From Hybos culiciformis (taxonomy: Eukaryota; Arthropoda; Insecta; Diptera; Hybotidae): a stretch of DNA of 64,000 nucleotides. The notes under the pieces were generated by a model that made no database searches, was not told the DNA's origin, and saw only the letters and a list, made by a program, of their open reading frames with translations. The position numbers and the translations under genes are program-made. The stretch is from positions 125,535,812-125,599,811 of the forward strand of contig OZ023273.1 of the NCBI GenBank assembly GCA_964007475.1, written 5' to 3'. How positions within the stretch are numbered: position 1 is the stretch's first letter; each line of letters starts with the position of its first letter. This document shows, piece by piece, positions 53,101 to 63,952 of the stretch.

Positions 53101-53739
53101 CAACTAGTTGCAATGCAAATGACAAGGAAAATTCAATGCAACTTCCTAATTAATTTCAGTTTTTTAATTAATTTAATTAAGATATTAAAGTCAAGAAAGG
53201 GGGGTGTGTCGGTTCAAAATAATATAATATTGTTGATAAAAAAAAAGAGGTGTGTTGTTTACATAATTTGAATATGTTCTAAATATAATCAGAACAAAAA
53301 AAAACATATATGAATCTATATAAAATTGAAAATTGCATTAAATGAGTTCAAAATATTGCCGAAAATTATAATCTCTCAGTGTCATTTTAGTTTAATATAA
53401 TAAAAAAGAAGAAAAAAAAAATGCCCCCATACATAAGCAACAATAACATAAATAAACCAAAATAAAAAAAAAAACTTTATGTTCACGTGAACGGTGAATG
53501 GGTCGTGCGTGATTGTTTTTAAATATAGGAGTTCCTGTGTACATAAAGGTAAATTGAAAAAAAAAAAAAAAAGATGTTATGGTTTAAAAATAAAAAAAAA
53601 AAATATTTTTTATAACTTTAATTTTAATTTATAGGTACTTTAAGTATTTTTATCTTTATTATTATTATTATTATTATTAGCTTACAAATTGTGATTCTGG
53701 CGATGATGGTGGTGTCCAATAATTATTAAAATCATTCAT
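50162..53739 (-). CDS. cbt: Cabut, KLF10/11 (TIEG)-type zinc-finger factor
   Basis: Nuclear transcription factor of the TIEG group; in flies it acts in sugar response, growth signalling and dorsal closure (family knowledge). Three minus-strand exons: 53739-53686 ([17 protein letters not shown]), 51417-50697, 50430-50162. The sum is 1044 nt, 347 aa, with fitting phases. Three C-terminal C2H2 fingers lie at about 242-264, 272-294 and 302-322, with KLF spacing, TGEK-type linkers and [19 protein letters not shown] in finger 2. [11 protein letters not shown] in finger 1 and [10 protein letters not shown] in finger 3 are diagnostic of TIEG/Cabut within the KLF/SP set. The middle is Asn/Ser-rich with a TPSPSDDE stretch. 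The first exon is inferred from a good donor and in-phase joining, and another small exon could lie in the 2.3-kb intron. It runs in the same direction as ush and Twinkle. Confidence 0.9.
51418..53685 (-). other. cabut intron 1 (2.3 kb)
   Basis: AT-rich intron with long poly(A)/poly(T) tracts. The notable items are the palindromic E-box at 53481-53492 and an ATT-type microsatellite at about 53659-53680. No coding exon was recognised. Confidence 0.65.
53481..53492. promoter_or_regulatory. Palindromic CACGTG E-box near cabut exon 1
   Basis: GTTCACGTGAAC is a perfect 12-bp palindrome centred on CACGTG, about 195 bp inside intron 1, in a GC-richer island (to about 53515). A degenerate TGAATG follows after 5 bp, and CGTGCGTG lies just beyond. 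CACGTG pairs spaced by 5 bp are the carbohydrate-response element bound by Mondo/Mlx, and cabut is a known Mondo-Mlx target in flies. The second half-site here is poor, so the match is tentative. Confidence 0.4.
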
Positions 53740-54913
53740 TTTTATTTTTTTTTTTTAATTTTAAAATTTTTGTTTTTATTAACAAATTTTCTTTTTTATT
53801 TATTTATTTTTCAGAAAATTTAATTTTACAATATTTTCCTTCTCTTGTTTTAAATACTTTTATTTTGTGTTATATCTCTCTAACATATTAAATTATACTG
53901 AATGAATCTGAAAAATCATGAAAAAGATACTTTTTTTATTATGAAAATTTTTTTTATATGTATTGTGTTTGTATATATTATATTTGACTTTATTTTATTA
54001 CTAAATAGCTGAATCTGCTGGTTTTCAATTTAAAAAAAAAAATAAATTGTGTATACCTACATTACATTTAGTATTCAGTTCAGCATAATTTTTGCATAAG
54101 ACCTAACTTGTTACAAGTTCCGAATTAAAAACATAAATATAAATAAATTGCGAGTAAAGTTGAATTTTTTTTTAAAGGAAAACAATAAAAACATTTTAGT
54201 TAAGAAGTATTATTATCAAAGCAGAATAAACGGCAAAAATGAATTAAATCAGTGTATCAGGCATATAACTAGTTATAAAAATAAACGTTAAATAAAAATA
54301 AAAGTTATTTCATCTTTGTCGAAATTTTAAATAATGATGCCTGAAAAGTTGCAAAATAATTGGCTGAAAAAGGCTTATTGTTTTTACCTTAATATTTATG
54401 GTAAATAAAATGTAGGTAATGAATATGACTTACTATATTCAATATAATATAAATTCATTTAATCGGTGCAGAACATAATTGCCTGACGATAAACTTGTCG
54501 ATGAACTTTTAAAAGAAATTATATCGAAAAAATTAATTAAGAAAAATTTAAACCCCTGCATTATGCACTATTCCGATGTTGATAATGCTTATGTAAATGT
54601 AGGATTATATTAATAAAAATTATTTCAATTCTTCTTATGTAGTTTATATAACAAAATAACTAATGAATGTTAAATATAAGCCGCCGCAAGATGAGTTAAT
54701 TTTTTTCAGGAAATTTTATAATTTTTTTTAAATGTGGGTGAACAGGATATCTATCAGTTGTGAGAACAAATAAAAAAAATACAATTATAAATTTTTTTTC
54801 AATTGTGAAATCCTACATATTTTATTTAAATAGAAAATGTTTTTATTCAATTAACAATAATTAAATTTAATAATATTTTTTCCTTAAATAAGTCTTCTAT
54901 TTGGCACCTTAAA
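53740..54913. other. cabut upstream region / Twinkle 3' flank
   Basis: 1.2 kb between the cabut start codon and the Twinkle stop, both minus strand. It should hold the cabut 5' UTR and promoter. It is AT-rich and no gene was recognised. Confidence 0.6.
54842..54847 (-). terminator. Candidate Twinkle poly(A) signal
   Basis: TTTATT on the plus strand (AATAAA on the minus), about 70 nt past the stop. A second copy lies at 54821-54826. Confidence 0.45.
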
Positions 54914-57900
54914 TTAAATTTGATCCTTTTTAAGTCTTCCGTAACTCAAAGAATCCTTATCAAATGTTAATGGCATTATTCCTAAATCGCCACTATATCT
55001 ATTTTTAGTCACCTTTAAAAAATAACAATAAAAAAAATAAATATTATCCTTTGAATACAATCTTTCTTTTAAAATACAATCTTACTTGTAAAAATTTTTT
55101 TCCTCGTACTGAGGTCAATCGTTGATCTTGAATAATCAAAACATTATCGGCTTCCTGAGATGCTTTAGCGCTACCAAAAATTGAACTTGTAGACAAATCT
55201 TCGCTATCTCTTTCTTTTCTAGGATGCATAACCAATGTGACATGAACATTTTTAGTGGTTGCGAATTCTCTAAAATTTGAAATAATACAGTCTTGTTCGA
55301 AAAATTTATCATTCTTTATTCCCATGGATAATCCCATCATAAATTGAACATTATCTATTATCACGTGTTGAATATCATGAACGTATTGAGCATATTCAAC
55401 AGCTTCCATAACCTTTAATGAAATATTCGTTATTTAATAAGCGAAAATTGGACATGTAGAATAACATAAAAGTTATTATAGTTTAGTCTGATTCGAACTG
55501 GTCGAATATTTTTGAAATATTTGGACTCCATGTAAAATATTTTAGTTAGAAAATCTTAAAATGAATCACACAAAAAAATTAATTGATAAATAACAATTAA
55601 AATAACTTCATTTTAGAAAACATTAGCCACAATTTTTTAAGAAGTTTATTTGATAACATAAAAGTGATTGTTAGTCACTAGCGGCAGATCGACTTTATTT
55701 TTTATTCCGATAATTTGATAGTATTTTCAATTTTTAGAAATTCTATTTTTAATCCCTTATAAAACTACAAGTTTATGTTTATCCTTCGTGATAAGAATAA
55801 TTATTAGCTATTTTGTTCTTTATATTGTCGTAGGTATCTTGTAAAAAATATTTAAAACATTATACTGTACAATCCAACCAACTTTTTTGAGAGCTTGCTG
55901 GCCGTGAAACGTCATAAAATAAACTGGAAGCTTTTCGAACTTTTCGGCCCAATATTCAAATTCATTTATTCTTTCATTCAACGGAAATCCAGCAAATTGT
56001 CTTAATAGTGTTGAAGCCAAACGGATGTTTCTAATTTCGAAAGAACCCCATAACGTTGATACCCCTTGCATTGCTAAATCTAAAGAATATTCTGACATAA
56101 ATGTTGTTTTTCCTGATCCTAAAATTAAACATAAGTCTTAGATTAAAATAAATATTTCAAGGAAAAACTGAAAAATGACTCTTATTTTACCTGTGGGACC
56201 AGTTAATATAGTTAGTTCCCCTTTACGATGGCCTTTCAAAAGTTTATTTAAAACAGGAAATCGTTTCCATTTAACGCCATTAACTTTTTCAATATTTTGA
56301 ATTTCACTTAGTATGTCTTCTTTTAGGGAATGAAAGGTAGTGATTGATTCGTGGTACAGAGGTTTTGCAGCATCCAGAATATGTTGCAGATTTAATTTTC
56401 GCTTTGAAGCTCCGTATGGTGTTTTATGATTAATTGTTGGTCTTACAAAATAACATCGTTTTTCGTTTAATTTTTTTGCAAAATTTTTAGCCGCATCCCA
56501 ACCGGCTACATCGAAATTAAACCAAAATGTAATTTTTGTATATTTTTCTAATAAAGGCAAACATTCCTGAGGTAAATATGTTAAACCATATGGTAAGCAA
56601 ATAATCGTACCTGGAAGAATTAATTTTTTTAAATTGGATCAAAATTTAAAGGAGAATTAAACATAACGATTAGGATGGAATATAATTATTGAAGTTTTGT
56701 AAATAAAATTCAGATTATTTATTATTCTTTTACTTTAATTAATAGAAATAAAAAATGTAATGGGGCAGGAATCGAAGATGTTTGCTCATAATATTATAAT
56801 TCGCTTAATTTGAGTAAAATGAGAAAACAAAAAAATTTTCAAGATAATGTCCAAAAGTTTAGAAAATATAATTACCCGACCTTGCTGGATTATTATTATT
56901 ATATTTCTTACAATATTAGGTTTCGTCATACACCATTGCAGATGAAAAACTCGTTATTTACTTTATACACACTTACTATCTTGTAATTTTTCCATAATTA
57001 ATGTAAAGAAATCTTTTAAATTTAAAACAAGAATTGCTTTTTTAATGTTGCCTTTTGTTGTCCACGAATAAGATATTAGTCCTGAAGAATTTGTTACGGG
57101 TAATACTGATTCTTCATTATTTGAAATTAAGTTGTATGTTTTTTCACCAACAATTCGACCTTCTAAATTTTTCAATGGCACATATAATTTACTTTCTTGA
57201 GAATCATATTTCACCGACAAATTTTCTAATACTTTAATATCTACTAAAGGAAAGGATAACTTTTTTATTATTTCATCGCTAATAGATGAAATCGGCATCC
57301 GATTGCTTTCATAATCAGATATTTTTGTTTCATATTTCGATTTATCAAAATTTTTATTTTCTAAACATTCTAAAAAATTCTTCAACGGAATGTTGACTTC
57401 GCATGTTGGGCACAAGAATTTACCTAAAATAGAAAAAAAAACTTTAAAATAAATGTTAATTTAAAAATATATAGGTTAGGTCGATACCTATCTATGCATT
57501 TATAAAAATCAAAAGAAAGTTAATCAATAGGTAGGTACGTAGGACTTATTACAATAGAGAAAATAGGTTAAATACCTAATATAAATATCTAACTAGTACT
57601 AGTACCTACTAAAAAACTAATAATTTTGATTTATAAAATCTTAAGCGCTAAATATGATAACTTCCCTACGATTTGTAGGACCTAGGAAGATAGGCAACAA
57701 GGTAACCTACTTACATAGGTACCTTTGTTTTGTATTTTTAATTTTTTCTTTATCAATTCATATTTTCTTACCCGTCTTTTTATTAATAAAAATCTTGTTA
57801 GCTTGTTGATGTTGTTGCTGTGGACAAATTAAACATTTATCGAATTGATACGAAGTATAACCATCTTTGAATGAAATTTTTTCCCGTTTCAATATTAATT

Positions 57901-58048
57901 TTAAATCAGACATTAACTTGGACTGATTTTTCTCAGTCTCAACATCAGAACCCATTGAATAAAAATTCCGAACTATTTTATGAATTTTTTTGTATTCATA
58001 GTTGTGATTCTTCTTTGTTATAAAAGACAGCATGAAAGATGAAAACAT
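54914..58048 (-). CDS. mtDNA-helicase: Twinkle, mitochondrial replicative DNA helicase
   Basis: Hexameric 5'-3' helicase that unwinds mtDNA ahead of polymerase gamma in the mitochondrial matrix. Six minus-strand exons: 58048-57772, 57423-56977, 56610-56191, 56118-55883, 55412-55086, 55012-54914. The sum is 1806 nt, 601 aa, with fitting phases. The N-terminus is short, basic and hydroxylated, consistent with a targeting peptide. A four-cysteine zinc-ribbon pattern is present (C72-x2-C75, C97-x2-C100). The helicase core follows the invariant [13 protein letters not shown] motif ([18 protein letters not shown]). Walker A is GPTGSGKTT (379-387), the catalytic Glu is in LWGSFE (409), Walker B is HVIIDN (476-481), and [16 protein letters not shown] and LQVTKNR follow. 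The primase-like TOPRIM region has lost acidic residues ([13 protein letters not shown]). The donor after residue 460 is weak (GTTGGT). Overall 601 aa against about 680 in human. Confidence 0.96.
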
Positions 58049-58082
58049 TTAATTAATTTGAAATGTTTGGTAATTTTCTGAG

Positions 58083-58091
58083 CTTCCGGTG
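58083..58091 (-). promoter_or_regulatory. ETS/NRF-2-type site upstream of Twinkle
   Basis: The minus strand reads ACCGGAAGC, a good ETS (GABP/NRF-2) core, 35 bp upstream of the Twinkle start codon and in a locally GC-richer patch. Such sites are typical of nuclear genes for mitochondrial proteins. Position relative to the transcription start is unknown. Confidence 0.4.
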
Positions 58092-58759
58092 AAATGGACA
58101 TGAATGGCCCTGACACTGGGTCGTTATTAAAAAAAAAAATTACAATAATTATTATTAATTTATAATAATAAAATAAAGTAAAAGAGAAAAAATTATATAA
58201 AAAATATAAATTGCGCCTTTTGTTTCTTTTTGTTTTTTTTTTTTGAATTTAAATTTGTTATTGTTTTTGTTTGTTTACTTTTGTAAATTGTCATTGCCAT
58301 ATTGTTTCTTTTTTTCTTGTCTACATTTCATAATAAACAAATATTTTGCGAAATAGAAATAGAAGCAGAGTAATAAAAACTGCACAGTTTTGTGGGTGTG
58401 TGTGTTTTGTAAAGGAAAAAAATTTTGAGCGACGATTCTAATGGCTCGATCACAGCTAATACCGCAAACCAATTAAGAGCTACCGTAAAAACCGATTTTC
58501 TGCGTTATTTCTTATTTATTTTCAATAAAAATTATAAAAAACGCAAGACATTAATTTTATTGATTTTTTGTAAAAAAAATTTCTTGAAATTATTTCATAA
58601 TTAGAAAACCGAATTTTTTTTTTTTTTTGCTCCTGAAAGAATTGACTACATCACAAAATAATTTTTTTGTTTTTTTTTCACTGCGTTTCTTTTTCATCGA
58701 AATTTGGTTTTGCGGCATTTTTCTGTCACAATCATATTATAAAAAAGGGAGCGACTACA

Positions 58760-59066
58760 GTTACGGCAAACGTAACTCTTTTTTTTTTTTTTTGAGAGTT
58801 ACGGCAACCGTAATCCTGTTGAAAATTGACAAAAGTTACGGCAAACGTAACTCTTTTTTTATTTTTAGAGTTACGGCAACCGTAATCCGTTTGAAAATTG
58901 ACTAAAGTTACGGCAAACGTAACTCTTTTTTATTTTTAGAGTTACGGCAACCGTAATCCTGTTGAAAATTGTTTAAAGTTACGGCAAACGTAACTCATTT
59001 TTTTTTTTGAGAGTTACGGCAACCGTAATCCTGTAGAAAATTGTGTAAAGTTACGGCGGAGGTAAC
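58760..59066. repeat. Tandem array of about 72-bp mini-hairpin units
   Basis: GTTACGGCAAACGTAAC starts at 58760, 58835, 58907 and 58978, with a variant at 59050, giving periods of 75, 72, 71 and 72 bp. Each unit also carries GTTACGGCAACCGTAAT and a GAAAATTG spacer. Both words are self-complementary (GTTACG...CGTAAC), so every unit encodes two small stem-loops. Reverse-oriented units appear at 59607-59695. Confidence 0.9.
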
Positions 59067-59380
59067 TTTTTTTTTTTTTTAGTGATTACGGCAAAGTTTT
59101 TTTTGAGCATTATGACTTTTTTTTTAAATAAAAAGTTGTTATGCTGAATGGGGGACGGCCGCCGCCTCCCCCAAACCCCCTAGGGCTTTTTTTTTTTTTT
59201 TTATTTTACTTTGGCGCTTCGCGCTTTTAAAACTATTTTTGTATTTTTGTATAACGATGTAAGGTTTTACTATTCTTGCATTTTTTGTAACGATGTAAGG
59301 TTTTTACTTGTCATTAACTCTCACATGGTCACATAATTTATATTTTCTATTTTGTACACGTTTATAATTTTAATACTGCA

Positions 59381-59545
59381 GCCGAGAGGTAGAGTGGTAG
59401 AATGAAATGCTAAAGAACGAGGTTCGAATCCCGAAGAAAGGGTTAAGACAAAAAAAAAGAAAAAAAAAGAAAAAAAAAAGAAAAAAAAACAAAAAAAAAC
59501 AAAAAAAAACAAAAAAAAAGAAAAAAAAGAAAAAAAAAATTAAAT
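59381..59545 (+). mobile_element. tRNA-derived SINE-like segment with A-rich tail
   Basis: GGTAGAGTGGTAG resembles a Pol III A box, and GGTTCGAATCC is an exact B box about 35 bp further on. The sequence then runs into a tail of A8-9 blocks separated by G or C (about 59450-59540). The predicted T-stem does not pair well and no sound acceptor stem is seen, so this is a tRNA-derived promoter, not an intact tRNA gene. Confidence 0.5.
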
Positions 59546-59822
59546 AATTTTTTTTTTTTTTCCGCCAAAAAAAAAAAATTGCCGTAACTTTAAGCATTAC
59601 CTAAAAGTTACGGTTGCCGTAACTTTAAAAAAAAAAAAATAAGTTACGTTAACCGTAACTGTTAAAAAAAAATATAACTTACGGTTACCGTAACTGTAGC
59701 CACTCCCTATAAAAAAACAAAAGCAGTTGTTGCAGTTGATTTTTTTTGCTTTCAGGTAAAATTAACAGGTTACCGGAACATTCCTTCAAAAATTGCTTTG
59801 CGGTATTAGCTGTGATCGAGCC

Positions 59823-61780
59823 ATAACAATACACTAGCTGAAAAATTAGTAGAGTAAAAATTAGTGTATAAAACAATCGTGCAAATTAAAATCTGTATTT
59901 CTTTTTGATACTACAAAATATTTTAATTCAAGGAAAAAATTTTCTTTTTCGGGAGAACGACAATTATACACGTCAAGAAATATATCCGTATATATACATA
60001 TTACCCAGCAAACTAAAACACATCCCCATAATTTAACACAAAATTGAAGCACATATCGTAAATTTCAAATTTTGCTAAAAAAGTATTTTTTGTTCCATTT
60101 TTTTTTTATATACATATATATTAAATATTATACTTCTATTTTAGATTTTTTCACCTCAAAAAAAAAAAAAATAAATTTGTATAAAGTAAAAAATTATTTA
60201 AAATTATTATTTAAAATTATTTAGGTGTTATTATTAAATTAAAAAAAATTATTTTAAAACAAAACAAAAAATGCTTTTTAAAAGAAAATTTTCTTCTTCA
60301 AATGATATTTTAATTGGGCGTGTGTGATTTCGATTTTCTAAAAAAAAAAAAAAAAGGAAATAAAAAATAAAAAAAAAAATTTCCAATCGAAAAAAAAAAA
60401 AATTAGAAATATTAAGACTAAAAATAGTAATAATTAATTTATTATTGTGCTGAGTGTATTTAAATTTATTTAAAAAAAAAAAAATATTTTTTGGCAATTT
60501 ATTAACTGGAGGAGCCTAATGAACGAATGAACATACCTACTGTGTTCTAGTGCTGCTGCTGTGTCGCTCGTGTCCGTATGAAGGAAAAATTTATTTAAAA
60601 AAAAAAAATTATTATAAAGAAATCTGTTGAAAATTGCATAACAAAAAAGTGTAGGTAGGTTTTTACCCATTCACTACTACTAGACTGCTATGCCAGCTCT
60701 AAACTATCATAAATGTTGTCTTGTCTTCTTGAATTAACAATTTTTTTAATCATACTTTGACAAATTATTCTGTGGTTTACCCGTTTTACAAAATAAATAA
60801 AAAATAAAAAGAACAAAATTTTCAGAAAAATTCATTCAAACATTTTTTTTTTTTTTTTAATTATTGTGATTCATTATTTTATTTCAGATTTCATTTTCGC
60901 GATAAATAATGAAAAAAAAAAAATCTGAATAGATAACCTGGGGTGTCCATTTATTTACATTCGAAAGTTTGTTTAAATTAAAAAAATTTACAAATAAAAA
61001 AATTATTTAAAATTAGCGACGTAGGTACCTACCTAACTTCAAGCAGAACAACAATTTAGGGAGGCAGTTGCCTAAATAGGTGTAAAATACCTAATACGCT
61101 GTTAGCGGAGTCTTCATTTTGGAATATTTCAGTTTTTATCAAGTATTACTCACCTACCTATGTACAATATACCTTATACCTATCTTGTCGCAGGAATAAA
61201 AAAGTGAAATACCTAATACACTATGTATTCTACGTTCTCTTTTTGATCAAGCTAAAGTTCAGAAAAATCAGTAAGATCAATGGGTGCGTAGATTTCTTGT
61301 GTAGGTCTTACTTATTATTATACTTACTTATTAAGATATTAAATAATGATTACTCAATATCTTAAATTAAATATAGGCATACGATCACTTCAACATTTCC
61401 ACTTAAATTTGAAAAAAAATTATTATAGGTAAGTAAGGTATACTTACCTATAAGTATATATTAAACTGATCACTTTGCCGGAAATCGTCTAAGTCTCTAA
61501 GTCGTATTCCTGAAGTTTTATCTAAAATTTGTAATTACTGATAATGTATATTTGAAAAATGACAAAAATTTTTAACAGAATAAACCCTACCGATATTCGA
61601 ACTGTATAGATAATTATAAAGATTTATTAATGGTTCAAAAATTGTATGTTCTATCTTCGTTCAATCACCTATAATTAGTTTTATTTTTTTTTTAATGTAG
61701 ATTTGAATAACACATTATTTTTTTTAATATCATTTTTGTAGAATTTCTTGTGAAAAAGGAACTCGTGATATAATTTTGAA
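59823..61780. other. mib2 upstream region
   Basis: About 2 kb of AT-rich DNA between the foldback element and the mib2 start codon. It contains poly(A)/poly(T) tracts and a cluster of TACCTA/TAGGTA words (61019-61200 and 61370-61460). An acceptor (TTTTTGTAG) ends at 61741, so mib2 has at least one upstream 5' UTR exon that I cannot place. No gene was recognised. Confidence 0.6.
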
Positions 61781-63952
61781 ATGATTCCACCAGGTATTAG
61801 AGTTGTGAGAGGACCAAATTGGATTTGGCAAAATCAAGGTAATTTTATTTTAAAAAAATATATATAAAAAAATTAATGTTAGAAAGTTTTTATTTAATTA
61901 TGTGTTATGTTCTATTTTAGATGGCGGAGAAGGTCATATAGGCACTGTATGTGAAATTGGCAGATACGGTTCATCGCATTCACCAGAAAAAACAGTTGTT
62001 GTTAATTGGGATTCTGGTCATAGGACAAATTATAGAGTTGGTTATCAAGATCAGTATGATTTAATAATTGTAGATAACGCACAAGTTGGTGAGCTCCGTT
62101 ATAAATATTTCCTGTTTATTTTTATTTAAATATATTATTCATACTAGTTAATAACATTTTCAATTTCATTAATTTTTGTTATTTATCTAACGTAGAATGT
62201 ATTAAAATTTATTAAACAAATAGATTTTAGTTATGGACCCTTATTTTCAAAACTAATTGTCATATTTTTCATTAGTTGTAGATCACTGCAATTTCCTTAA
62301 ATAAATTAAAAATATAACAAATTTATGTTAAAAAAACTTCAATTGGTAAATGACAAGGTCCCAACACCTTCTCAAATATGTTGTTAAGAAATGACATAAT
62401 GATTTATTTAGTTTCTAAATTATTTCAATGGAACACAAGCACTTCGCTTTTGGAACCTACTTTCATCACAAAAAAAAAAAACAATTTTAATATGGAATTT
62501 TTCTGTTTAAATTAAAACTTTTTTTATATAGATTGTTTATTAATTTTGTTTTTTATAGGTGTTCGGCATTCAAATGTAGCTTGCGATGGATGTTCGAAAA
62601 GTGGAATAGCTGGAATTGTATTTAAATGTGCAGAATGTCCAAATTTTCATTTATGCTCGGCTTGTTATGGAAATGATTGTCATGATTTGGAACATTGTTT
62701 TATTCGATATACCACGCCATCTTCAATGGGGTATACTCTCGATAATTCATATAATTTTTTTTGTAGAATATTAAATTACTAAAAATTTCTTCTTGGCTTC
62801 TAAGGGTGCGAATTCCTCAAAGAAAATCATCCACTAAACTAATGCTGAGGGGAATTTTTGTTGGTGCAAAAGTTATTCGGGGTGCTGATTGGGAATGGGG
62901 TCATCAAGATGGAGGAGAAGGTAAAATGGAATATTTAAAAAAGTTGAAAAAAATTATAATGTAATTACTTATTTATTTTTAGGAAAAACTGGGCGTGTAT
63001 TAGAAATTAGAGGATGGGATAATGAATCTTGTCGAAGCGTTGCGAATGTATCATGGGCTTCAGGATCAACAAGTAATTTTTGTTTATATATTTTGGAACT
63101 TTTAATAAAACTTATTGATCAACTATTGGCATACTCTATCTACAATAATACTAAGTGAAATCAATTTTAAAGACTTTATTTAAATAATTAAACTCTCATA
63201 AGAATAATACTATTAAAACTCTCATAAGAATAATACTATTAAAACTAAAAAAATTTATAATTTTTTTTTAGATGTTTACAGGCTAGGTCATAAAGGTAAT
63301 GTTGACTTAAAATGTGCCACTCCAACATCAGGTGGATATTACTATAAAGAGCATATGCCAGTTCTAGGTAGGTTTATTATTCAAATTATTTACTGGCACA
63401 TGATATAACAAAAAAAAAAGAATTTTTATTGAATGATGTTATAACATTTAATTAAAAATCAAAAAAAGAAATTGTTTTAATAAATAAAATTTTCGTTTCA
63501 AAATTAAATTATTTTTACCTGTTGATGCTTTTAAGGGCAACCAGAGGAACAACAACCTATAGCTCCAAGTGTGAAAATGAATTTTTGCGTTGGAGATAGA
63601 GTTAAGGTGTGTTTAGATGTTGAAGCATTACAGGAGTTGCAACAAGGTCATGGTGGTTGGAATCCAAGAATGATAGAACACCTGTCGAAGGTTGGTTCTG
63701 TTCATAGAATTACTGAAAAAGGCGATATTAGGTTTGTAAATTTAAATTTATTATAAATTAATATGAAATAATTTAAGTTTTGATTTCAGAGTTCAATATG
63801 AAAACTGTCCAAATAGATGGACATTTCATCCTGCTGCATTGAAAAAAGTTTGCTCATTTCGTGTAGGTGACTTAGTTACAATTATAAGTGAAGTTTCTAA
63901 AGTACAGCAGCTGCAAAAAGGACATGGCGAATGGATCGAACCAATGAAAAAT
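61781..63952 (+). CDS. mib2: Mind bomb 2 E3 ubiquitin ligase, 5' part
   Basis: RING-type ubiquitin ligase; in flies Mib2 supports muscle integrity and its family promotes Notch-ligand endocytosis. Eight plus-strand exons are visible: 61781-61838, 61921-62088, 62559-62730, 62805-62920, 62983-63072, 63272-63367, 63536-63731, 63790-63952. They give 353 residues with consistent phases; the gene runs off the window. Domains: MIB/HERC2 at about 5-75, ZZ zinc finger at about 79-125 (C84-x2-C87 and following Cys/His), MIB/HERC2 at about 150-220, then two Mib-type repeats with GHGGWNPRM and GHGEWIEPM. The words [23 protein letters not shown] and WNPRM match MIB2 better than MIB1. The ankyrin repeats and C-terminal RING lie outside. 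The ATG at 61781 is the first in frame after the UTR acceptor. Confidence 0.94.
63191..63242. repeat. Exact 26-bp tandem duplication
   Basis: AACTCTCATAAGAATAATAC followed by TATTAA is present twice in a row in mib2 intron 5 (63073-63271). Confidence 0.85.

Larger units (their letters stand above)
58443..59822. mobile_element. 1.38-kb foldback / TIR element
   Basis: The outer ends are perfect inverted repeats of about 26-28 bp, beginning GGCTCGATCACAGCTAATAC and continuing to CGCAAA, with AT on each flank. A second inverted pair lies inside: 58738-58776 (AAAAAAGGGAGCGACTACAG, then TTACGG) and 59682-59712 in reverse. Between them are a tandem hairpin array, a GC-rich patch at 59148-59187, a tRNA-like segment with an A-rich tail, and inverted GTTACGG-type units on the right. 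No transposase is present. It lies between the divergent Twinkle and mib2 genes. Confidence 0.85.

Noticed and set aside
58760..59066. CRISPR-like periodic array
   Set aside because: The whole unit, including the spacer, repeats; the setting is a eukaryotic transposon-like element; there are no unique spacers and no cas genes.
59381..59455. Functional tRNA gene
   Set aside because: The A- and B-box words are present, but the T-stem pairs only at its base and no acceptor stem is seen. It is better viewed as tRNA-derived.
59321..59597. Minus-strand ORFs rich in Phe/Leu
   Set aside because: They translate the A-rich tail of the SINE-like segment.
61781..63952. Assignment as mind bomb 1
   Set aside because: The N-terminal and Mib-repeat wording fits MIB2 more closely. 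The part outside the window (number of RING fingers) would settle it.
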